This document shows positions 14,341 through 20,415 of a DNA stretch of 20,415 nt, one piece after another. Origin of the DNA: a virus. Location of the stretch: positions 1 to 20,415 of IMG/VR virus record IMGVR_UViG_3300033141_001149. One strand, given 5' to 3'. The position numbers and the translations under genes are program-made. The notes under the pieces are model-generated. The model had not been told where the DNA came from. It was given only the letters and a program-made list of their open reading frames with translations, and ran no database searches. Each line of letters begins with the position of its first letter. Within the stretch, counting starts at the first letter, position 1.

Positions 14341-14792
14341 TGGTTGTAGATTTAATGAAAGGTATAAATGATCTGTTAAAGAATTCCACAGATCCCTCGG
14401 CGGTATATCTGCGTCAACAATTAGCTTGGTATGGGTGGAGCGATACTGCACCCTCCTTTTCTGATTCCCAAATATTGCGATACCCATATCTAGCTTATAA
14501 CCTTGTAACTACAGGTTCAGAGAACTATGTTATGGGAGACTATGAGGCAGTTTATCAAGTGATAGAAATACAATTTAAGATCGTTACTGGAACTAATGCT
14601 CAACCGGATAGATCCCCACGTAGAGCAGGAATTTTAGCTAAGAACTTGAAAAAGCTCCTAAGGCGAGGTAATTTCGCTTTAGATAATGGGCGCGTTTTGG
14701 ACGCTGTGGTTATGGAAGATTTCCCGCAGCAAAGTACAGATTCCGATGGCTATGAGTGGTTCATTGGGATTCAATTTGAAATAGGAACATAA
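14340..14792 (+). CDS. Tail terminator-like protein
   Basis: 150 aa. N-terminal helix (MKGINDLLKN), mixed beta strands including YLAYNLVTTGSENYVMGDYEAVYQVIEIQFKI and a C-terminal strand GYEWFIGIQFEIGT suggest the lambda gpU / HK97 gp11-type fold that caps the tail tube. The assignment rests mainly on order (directly after the gp10-like gene and before the tube gene) and the predicted strand pattern. Starts on a TAATG overlap; a clear gap with AAAGGAG follows before the tube gene. Confidence 0.65.
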   Translation: MVVDLMKGINDLLKNSTDPSAVYLRQQLAWYGWSDTAPSFSDSQILRYPYLAYNLVTTGSENYVMGDYEAVYQVIEIQFKIVTGTNAQPDRSPRRAGILAKNLKKLLRRGNFALDNGRVLDAVVMEDFPQQSTDSDGYEWFIGIQFEIGT

Positions 14793-14805
14793 AGGAGAGC
14801 TAATT

Positions 14806-15201
14806 ATGGCCTCAATTACAACAGCTATCTCGGGTAAAGCAGGTAGTATTTCGGGAACCCCCGGTTCCGGTGATATCGGTTCCGAGATTACAGAGTGGAG
14901 TATTGACGACACTGTTGAATCCCTCGAAGCTACAAACATGAATGGTGGTGGATATTTTGACAGCGTTGAAGGTATCAAAAAAGCAACAGGAAGTTTCACT
15001 GCGGTAGGTAGCTCTACTCCGGAAAAGGGTGATGTCACTGCTGCAACATTCGCAGTATCTGATGTTTCGGGATCACAGACTTACGAAGGTGATATCCTTA
15101 TCACTTCAAAAGCTGTGTCAACACCAGTATCCGGTAGCGTAGTTACTTACACTGCGACATTCGAATTCCGTGGTTCTTACACTATCTCAACAGTAACATA
15201 A
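14806..15201 (+). CDS. Major tail tube protein
   Basis: 131 aa, glycine/serine/threonine-rich and beta-structured, as in tail tube subunits. The stretch EITEWSIDDTVESLEATNM (23-41) followed by a variable loop and GIKKATGSFTAVG (52-64) matches tube proteins with the IxxWxx-D and V.G....TGS patterns, and the final strands (YEGDILITSKAVSTPV, TYTATFEFRGSYTI) close a barrel. It has a strong Shine-Dalgarno (GGAG, 8 bases). A single-gene unit between neck and chaperone genes suits a highly expressed structural subunit. Confidence 0.8.
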   Translation: MASITTAISGKAGSISGTPGSGDIGSEITEWSIDDTVESLEATNMNGGGYFDSVEGIKKATGSFTAVGSSTPEKGDVTAATFAVSDVSGSQTYEGDILITSKAVSTPVSGSVVTYTATFEFRGSYTISTVT

Positions 15202-15228
15202 TCAACCATAATTTAAGGACGCAAAATT

Positions 15229-15732
15229 ATGTCAGATACATACCAAACGTTTACCAATTCCTTGGATAAAACGTATCGAGTTAAAACGCTTGGGATAACT
15301 GAAATCATGTCCCACAGCGTTTCCTGTTTTAGAAGTAAACTACGTCAAGAACTCAAAACAGATGCTTTAGATTTATTCAGCGATGACTCTAAAGCGAGAG
15401 TGGATTACGTTACCAAGTTTCAGAAAGATAATTGGCCTAGAGGTCAAGAGCTAGAGCAGCAGGCATTGAACTTCATTCTCTCCGGAGAAGGTTTGGATTT
15501 AATGAATAAATATGCTCTACATAAGTTCAATGAAGCATTTAGAGGCGGCAGTAATCTTGATGAAGAGTATGAAGCTTTTACTCTCGATCAACAACAAGAG
15601 ATGGTTGAGATTATTATGGGATCTTTAGCGGATACCTTCGAGATCTTCGTTGATCAACTTAATGAGGTTCTGGAAAATGAGGCAGGCGAGGGAGAAAAAA
15701 AGTCAGCGGAGGAGAGCCAAGACCCTTCCTAG
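15229..15732 (+). CDS. Tail assembly chaperone, upstream (gpG-like) frame
   Basis: 167 aa, mostly helical. It lies between tube and tape measure genes, where Siphoviridae encode the G/GT chaperones that keep the tape measure soluble and recruit tube protein. The acidic C-terminus (ENEAGEGEKKSAEESQDPS) is typical of the normal stop product. A -1 slippage site lies 10 codons before its TAG. AAGGA is 8 or so bases before the ATG. Assignment is from position, size and the frameshift; sequence similarity to gpG itself is not visible to me. Confidence 0.75.
   Translation: MSDTYQTFTNSLDKTYRVKTLGITEIMSHSVSCFRSKLRQELKTDALDLFSDDSKARVDYVTKFQKDNWPRGQELEQQALNFILSGEGLDLMNKYALHKFNEAFRGGSNLDEEYEAFTLDQQQEMVEIIMGSLADTFEIFVDQLNEVLENEAGEGEKKSAEESQDPS
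15696..15702 (+). promoter_or_regulatory. Predicted -1 ribosomal frameshift site (A AAA AAG)
   Basis: In the upstream frame the codons read GA[A AAA AAG], the same heptamer as in E. coli dnaX. Both tRNAs can re-pair in the -1 frame, which then leads directly into the downstream open frame. GAGG (15679-15682) lies 13 bases upstream, within the range where a Shine-Dalgarno-like element stimulates slippage. A weak downstream stem, GGAGG with CTTCC, is possible. Confidence 0.8.
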
Positions 15733-15989
15733 ATTCATTGCTTGAGCTTTGTACATGGTTGGATGTTCATAATAAATGGCCTCCTATGACAGCTTTCTAC
15801 TTGACAGCACCTCAGTTATTGCTTTATACTAAAGCTGTAACCGGTATAAATAAATTGTCTGAGAAAGAAGGCTCCCACGATAAAACTGCTAGGTCTGCAA
15901 AGGAAGCGGTTCTCAGATTACAAAGGCGGGGCATTGAAGACCCAACGCCCCAACAAGTCGTAGAGGAAATGCGTAATGTCTCTAGGTAG
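15702..15989 (+). CDS. Tail assembly chaperone, -1 frame extension (gpT-like)
   Basis: 95 codons read after the slip (VSGGEPRPFLDSLLELCTWLDVHNKW onward), giving a predicted fusion of about 253 aa with the upstream frame. The only potential independent starts are a TTG at 15738 without a good ribosome-binding site, and later ATG codons that would cut off the N-terminal helix, so frameshift expression is more likely. The sequence is helical (LLLYTKAVTGINKLSEKE, EAVLRLQRRG, PQQVVEEM). Its end overlaps the tape measure start by 14 bases. In lambda the T part binds the tape measure and tube protein. Confidence 0.75.
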   Translation, partial: VSGGEPRPFLDSLLELCTWLDVHNKWPPMTAFYLTAPQLLLYTKAVTGINKLSEKEGSHDKTARSAKEAVLRLQRRGIEDPTPQQVVEEMRNVSR

Positions 15990-18138
15990 TGCCACAATTA
16001 GAGTTAGAGCGGATGATAAGCCATTAAAAGCTCAGCTAGTTAAGATCCGTACCGATTTAGTTCGTGAGTTCGTCAACGCCCGTAAGAAGGCAATGCATGA
16101 GGCAGGTAAATTAAAGCTTCCAGTCTTAAAACCCGCTGAAGCTTCAATGCAAGGAGCACAGGCGGGAAAGAAGTTTGCTAACTCTTTCGGGGGCGCAATG
16201 CAGGCTATTTTGGGGCCTCGGTTTAATGAAGTTTTGAGCGTATTCGGTGGCGGCGGAGCTGCTGCTTTTACTGGGCCAATGTTAGCAGGGGTTGCGGCAA
16301 TATCGGTTGCTATCATTGGGATGATATCTGCTTGGAAACTCGCGAGGCGAGCTATTGCCGATTTTGTCAAGCATGAACGTTTATTAAATCGTATAACATC
16401 TGTTATTAAAGTTACTAAACAGGCAGCCGGATTTACGGCGTATGAAATCCGAAACATGACCCGTGAGATGGCTAAGTTCGGAGTAATCGCTGAATCACAA
16501 TTACTTAGAGCGGCGACAATTCTATCCACCTTTATTAATATTGCGGGTATTCAATTTGAGAAAGCATTACAGGCTACGGCGGATATTTCCCGTGTTATGG
16601 GTGTTGACGCTAGAACTGCCGCCTTACAGTTAGGTAAAGCTCTATCTCAACCGAGTACTGGTATGGCAACACTTCGTGAAGCAGGTGTATTATTCACCCG
16701 TCAACAGACTGAAATGATTAAAGAGATGGAGAAGGCCGGTAGAGTTGTTGATGCACAAAATTTATTATTTGAGATTCTAGCTGAGAATGGTATAGGTGGG
16801 AATACTAAAGCTACAGAGAACCTTGCAGACCAGTGGGATCGTATGGTTAATCTTTCAGAGCAAATCGTCTTACGTCTAGGTGAACTAGCGGGTCAAGCCG
16901 TGGAGAGTTCCGATGCGCTTCAGATTCTTAATCGTACGCTACTTGAAACACTGGAGATAATGGAAAAAGATTCACCTTTAAAAACTTTACACACCGATAT
17001 GGCGGGCTTGGCATTACGTCACTATTTAAGAGATTTCGAGGCGCTTGGTATTATACTCGGTGCGCTCAATGGTTACCTATCTGACACTGGGGTGGCTTTT
17101 AGGAAATTCAACGCGGTTGCCGCCACAGCCACTACAGATCTGAATCAGAAATTAATAGCCCAGGCAGATATCATCGAGAAGATGGAGAATGACCTAGCCA
17201 CTAAGATTGGGCGTATCCATATTAAGCGCGTAGAGCGCCAAAAGCGTTTAGAGGACGAACGTACAGCCGATGCCGTTTTAGGGATAAAAGAGCAAGAGAA
17301 AGAAATTAAGAAGTTACAAGAAGCACGCTCAAAAGCAGAAGCAACCGATCACACTAAGAAAGCTATAAGCGATCAAGAGGATGCAATAAAGGCTACAGAT
17401 AAAGCCACAGATGCAATCTCAGATCAGATTAGGGCTATACGTAAACGTAATATTGAGACAGCATCCACTGCCACAGTTACTGCTGAGGGTTTGTTCATGC
17501 ACAAAGTGAAAGAGTCCGATAAGGCTGTAAACGAAGCTCGTAAGAACGAAAAAGAAGCCAAGATTGAGGCTCTCGAATTAGAGAAGAAGAAGATTAAAGC
17601 TCAAAAAGAAGCTTTTAGAGAAACTATGGGTGATCTAAAAGAGCAGGCACAAGCCGAGATAGATATCCATAAAGATAAGTTAGCTAAAAAGTTGGAAATG
17701 GAGCAATCCAACCTTCAGCAACTTAAGGAAATGCGTAGACTGTTTATTCAAGAACAGAAAGAGGAGAGAGAGATTGGTAGAGATCAAGAGAAATTAGATG
17801 ATCAACGTAAGGAAGCTCTTTCACTCATAGTTCCGGCAGTAAATAGATTGCAAACACTATTAGCTCAACAGCTAGCTAAAGGTGCCGATGAGCAGGTCAT
17901 TCAAAATATTGCTAACTCACTGGAGGCAGCTAGGAAAATGATCGAAGGTAATCAGTTCTATGGTTCTAAGTTTGATGAGCTTAAAGCTTCTATTGAGAGA
18001 ACTCAAGAGTCTAACGAGGTTCTCAAAGCAGTTAAAGATTCTAGCAAACAGAATAAGCAGAATACCGAAAGCACAAATACTATTTTAAGAAATATAAATC
18101 GGAGTGTTAAAAACATTGGTTTCAATGTATTCCAATAA
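15976..18138 (+). CDS. Tail tape measure protein
   Basis: 720 aa. It fixes tail length and is loaded with chaperone before the tube assembles; from the known ratio of about 0.15 nm per residue, the tail may be near 110 nm. N-terminal region has a Gly/Ala-rich membrane-type segment (91-118). A family signature covers 168-303: FGVIAESQLLRAATILSTF, DISRVMGVDARTAALQLGKAL (203-223), GVLFTRQQTEMIKEMEKAG (237-255) and the GGxxxATENLADQWDRMVN block. About 395-610 is charged coiled coil. No hydrolase motif seen. GAGG lies about 9 bases before the ATG. Confidence 0.93.
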   Translation: MSLGSATIRVRADDKPLKAQLVKIRTDLVREFVNARKKAMHEAGKLKLPVLKPAEASMQGAQAGKKFANSFGGAMQAILGPRFNEVLSVFGGGGAAAFTGPMLAGVAAISVAIIGMISAWKLARRAIADFVKHERLLNRITSVIKVTKQAAGFTAYEIRNMTREMAKFGVIAESQLLRAATILSTFINIAGIQFEKALQATADISRVMGVDARTAALQLGKALSQPSTGMATLREAGVLFTRQQTEMIKEMEKAGRVVDAQNLLFEILAENGIGGNTKATENLADQWDRMVNLSEQIVLRLGELAGQAVESSDALQILNRTLLETLEIMEKDSPLKTLHTDMAGLALRHYLRDFEALGIILGALNGYLSDTGVAFRKFNAVAATATTDLNQKLIAQADIIEKMENDLATKIGRIHIKRVERQKRLEDERTADAVLGIKEQEKEIKKLQEARSKAEATDHTKKAISDQEDAIKATDKATDAISDQIRAIRKRNIETASTATVTAEGLFMHKVKESDKAVNEARKNEKEAKIEALELEKKKIKAQKEAFRETMGDLKEQAQAEIDIHKDKLAKKLEMEQSNLQQLKEMRRLFIQEQKEEREIGRDQEKLDDQRKEALSLIVPAVNRLQTLLAQQLAKGADEQVIQNIANSLEAARKMIEGNQFYGSKFDELKASIERTQESNEVLKAVKDSSKQNKQNTESTNTILRNINRSVKNIGFNVFQ

Positions 18139-18147
18139 GGATTATTT

Positions 18148-18933
18148 ATGGCAGATTTTATTGACATTATAAAGGAGTTTGAGTTAAACCCTGGCCTAAC
18201 TTCAGATGACTGGCAGGGCACTATTGTTTATAGGCAAGCAGATAACCCTTCACCTTCAGCCAGTGGTAATGTTATTCCCGAAGCATCTTTGCCTTCTCTA
18301 GGTGATGCATTTCCTGCGGCTAGGATTCCCAGTGGAATCGGGGCAGCCCCTGTAACATTTATTTGTAGGAAAATTAGTATAAGCTATGAGGGTGGAGATG
18401 AGACGAAAAACAGAATGTACCGTTTCGAATATGGTACCAAGGATAGCTCGAACGAGAATTCTCCGAGTGACGAGGATACACAATACTCACTCACAACAGG
18501 TAGTGAATTCATTGTTAAGTCGACAGCTAAAGCGACTAACGCTCAGAAAATAAAATGCTCCACTACTGAAAACGTTATAAATGAAATAACCTTTTGGATA
18601 CTTACCGCTAATTATTCTGTAACAGTGCCGGGGTATACTACCTTACAGGCTGCATTAGATGCTTCCAACCCAATGTCCAACGGTACAGTCAGTTCTGCTA
18701 GTGAAAATTGGTTATTTCTTGGAACGAATATTAATCAATACAGAGATGATGAAGGTAATACTAGATTTAGAGCTACACGCACCTATAGTTATAAGGAATT
18801 TCAAGGCCCCGGCGGTAGAATAGATTCCACAGGATGGCAAGCGGTGTGGTGTGAGAAATTGGCTAAATGGGTTGAAGGAGATCCTTTAACATATGGTACA
18901 AGCGCCTTTGTAGACACAATGCCGACAATATAA
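18148..18933 (+). CDS. Unrecognised tail-associated protein, 261 aa
   Basis: No family recognised. Beta-rich, no signal peptide or membrane segment. The first third has PAARIPSGIGAAPVTFICRKISISYEGGDE; the C-terminal part, NWLFLGTNINQYRDDEGNTRFRATRTYSYKEF (187-218, in two parts) and STGWQAVWCEKLAKW, looks like a domain found in tail proteins, but I cannot name it. AAGGA is 8 or so bases before the ATG. Lying directly after the tape measure gene, it is in the usual slot of the distal tail protein. That role is inference from place only. Confidence 0.55.
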   Translation: MADFIDIIKEFELNPGLTSDDWQGTIVYRQADNPSPSASGNVIPEASLPSLGDAFPAARIPSGIGAAPVTFICRKISISYEGGDETKNRMYRFEYGTKDSSNENSPSDEDTQYSLTTGSEFIVKSTAKATNAQKIKCSTTENVINEITFWILTANYSVTVPGYTTLQAALDASNPMSNGTVSSASENWLFLGTNINQYRDDEGNTRFRATRTYSYKEFQGPGGRIDSTGWQAVWCEKLAKWVEGDPLTYGTSAFVDTMPTI

Positions 18934-18934
18934 A

Positions 18935-20415
18935 ATGCAAAACCACGAACATAATATAAATCAAGATATTAGAACACCTGCCAGTTCCGACAGGCGTATA
19001 GACTGGCGTACATGGCAACGTGTTGTGGATTTTATTAAAACACAACCGATCAGCCCCCACAACCCTAGCTTTCAGATTCCTACAGAAGATGGGGAAACGA
19101 TCGCTAGAGTAAGGTTCGCTCGTATCGGGGATCGTGTTAGATTAAGTGGGGATAGTGGTACAATTCCCGATGATACGGAAGTTTATATGTATGCTGGAAC
19201 AGAGGTTAAATGGGACTCTAGTTCTAACAACTATGTCGATGAGGATGGTGGAATTTCTTGGGATGGCACAGACCAACCCCATCTCAGACTGCCCTCTCAG
19301 CCAGGGTTCTCAGATACTGCGTATAATGCCGGGCCCCTTCTTAATGGAGCTATTTGTCCGGTTTATGAGGTGTTGGATGACGCTGCCTATAGTTCATCAT
19401 CTGATGTGGCTTCAGATATCGCTGTGCAGGATACCTCATGGGTAATTCTATACTTAGGAGGAGATCCTCTTGTGCACCCGTTCAAGGCGTCGTTGGATGC
19501 AGATGATAATAAAACTATCGTGGTGGGGTATATGCGAGATCATGTTGTTAATGCGGGTGATGGCTCGGATGTAGCCATAGCTAGCCATACAGGTGCTGAC
19601 TATATTACTATCCTATCCGCCAATGGGGCACCGACTGTTATATCCCTCACTTCCGCTGACACTATACAACTAACCGCTTCAGCAGGTGAGAATGTCACAG
19701 TATACTACGAAATAGACACATCCAGTGCCTCCCCCTCAGCTACGCTAAATCAAACAACTCAGTGGCCTCCACAGGATGCTACAGGTCTGATTGTACCTAT
19801 TTGCTATTGCCGCATAGTTACAGGTGGCGCTGTCTCCACTATAGGCCAGTTACAGTACGATATGATCCTCCTTACTGAAGGGGGTGGGGGAGCCCAATAC
19901 TCAATAACAACCGCAGCCAACGGAAATCACCAGTTCGTTAACGATAAGCCTCTAGCGGGCTTGGGCGGCAATTCAATTAATGTATATGCCGGTAATGATG
20001 CCGGAACCGGTAAAGGTCGTGGCTGGAAGCCTGGTTGGGAAGAAAGCGACATCTTAAACAGTGTTATCAATCCTCAAGAAGACGGCAACGACCCCAACCG
20101 TGGGGGAATGAACCAAAGACATATACGAGTAAAAAACAATAATAATAAACAGACAGTCGCATTCAGACATGCAAACCTCCCCGAGTCGGATTTGGCCAGC
20201 AAAATAATAAATACTTTATGGGGGGTAAGCCAAGCAACATATGATTCACTGTCGTCCCTTGATAATATTACGAAGGCGGATCTTACAGCTTTTGACATAG
20301 ATAATTTGCGCCATATACTCGAAAGGGGTTTATCGTATGTTGAAGACCCTTACGACCCATACGAACCAACTAGCGGCGTAAAAATTCAGTCGCTTAGTGG
20401 GTTATCCAGTTCGGG
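18935..20415 (+). CDS. Large structural protein, incomplete at window end
   Basis: The frame from the ATG at 18935 (one base after the previous stop) stays open to the last base, at least 493 codons, so its 3' end is outside the window. N-terminus MQNHEHNINQDIRTPASSDRRIDWRTWQRVVDFI (in two parts) is soluble; then an acidic, beta-rich region with many Asp, Gly and Ser residues. No Shine-Dalgarno is visible, suggesting coupling to the gene before. It shows no fibre repeats of the kinds found at 7466-9166. Probably a tail-tip or baseplate protein by position; function otherwise unknown. Around residue 340 the repeated GGxGGAQYSITT-type stretch suggests a linker. Confidence 0.7.
   Translation, partial: MQNHEHNINQDIRTPASSDRRIDWRTWQRVVDFIKTQPISPHNPSFQIPTEDGETIARVRFARIGDRVRLSGDSGTIPDDTEVYMYAGTEVKWDSSSNNYVDEDGGISWDGTDQPHLRLPSQPGFSDTAYNAGPLLNGAICPVYEVLDDAAYSSSSDVASDIAVQDTSWVILYLGGDPLVHPFKASLDADDNKTIVVGYMRDHVVNAGDGSDVAIASHTGADYITILSANGAPTVISLTSADTIQLTASAGENVTVYYEIDTSSASPSATLNQTTQWPPQDATGLIVPICYCRIVTGGAVSTIGQLQYDMILLTEGGGGAQYSITTAANGNHQFVNDKPLAGLGGNSINVYAGNDAGTGKGRGWKPGWEESDILNSVINPQEDGNDPNRGGMNQRHIRVKNNNNKQTVAFRHANLPESDLASKIINTLWGVSQATYDSLSSLDNITKADLTAFDIDNLRHILERGLSYVEDPYDPYEPTSGVKIQSLSGLSSS

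Noticed and set aside
15738-15989. Independent gene starting at TTG 15738
   Set aside because: No suitable Shine-Dalgarno is evident, and the -1 frameshift at 15696-15702 enters the frame directly.
242-18221. Reverse-strand and shadow open frames
   Set aside because: All overlap recognised plus-strand genes, lack ribosome-binding sites and show biased composition from the opposite strand.
19146-19445. 99-aa frame within 18935-20415
   Set aside because: It is an alternate frame inside the long frame starting at 18935, with no coding signal of its own.

Overview
The window is about 20.4 kb of the structural and packaging region of a tailed bacteriophage (or prophage) with an HK97-type head and a long tail built around a tape measure protein, most likely a siphovirus. 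Every supported gene lies on the plus strand, with short gaps or 1-17 base overlaps, as in a late transcription unit. There is no integrase, repressor, replication gene, tRNA or recognisable endolysin, so lifestyle and host cannot be read from it. A probable lipobox in one protein and dnaX-type slippage point weakly to a Gram-negative host. The fibre-domain vocabulary is common in environmental phages, but I cannot name a close relative.

Layout. Bases 1-170 look non-coding. Bases 171-1389 carry a putative small terminase and two unrecognised small genes, closed by an intrinsic terminator (1413-1447). Bases 1494-5232 carry the large terminase, portal and S78-type prohead protease. Bases 5233-5328 form a leader that can fold over the ribosome-binding site of the major capsid gene (5329-6663), which ends at a strong UUCG-loop terminator (6679-6705). 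Bases 6725-12754 are an accessory block set inside the head genes: two large modular fibre proteins (1048 and 524 aa) sharing repeats, a 133-aa unknown protein, a 100-aa protein with phospholipase A2-like motifs, and a 175-aa probable lipoprotein with three membrane segments. Bases 12744-15201 hold the neck and tail tube genes: head-tail connector, head closure protein, HK97 gp10-like protein, tail terminator-like protein and tail tube protein. Bases 15229-15989 encode the tail assembly chaperone pair, which I predict is joined by a -1 frameshift on A AAA AAG at 15696-15702. The tape measure gene (15976-18138) follows, then an unrecognised tail protein (18148-18933), then a long open frame (18935 to the window end) that continues beyond the window.

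How it works together. The terminases package DNA through the portal into a head made from the capsid protein and matured by the protease. The connector, closure, gp10-like and terminator proteins build the neck. The chaperone pair loads tube protein onto the tape measure. The two fibre proteins lie beside the capsid gene rather than after the tape measure, so they may decorate the head or neck instead of the tail tip; this is inference. The most interesting items are the PLA2-like protein beside the membrane lipoprotein, the frameshift site, the capsid-leader hairpin, and the 73-residue exact-period repeats in the large fibre.
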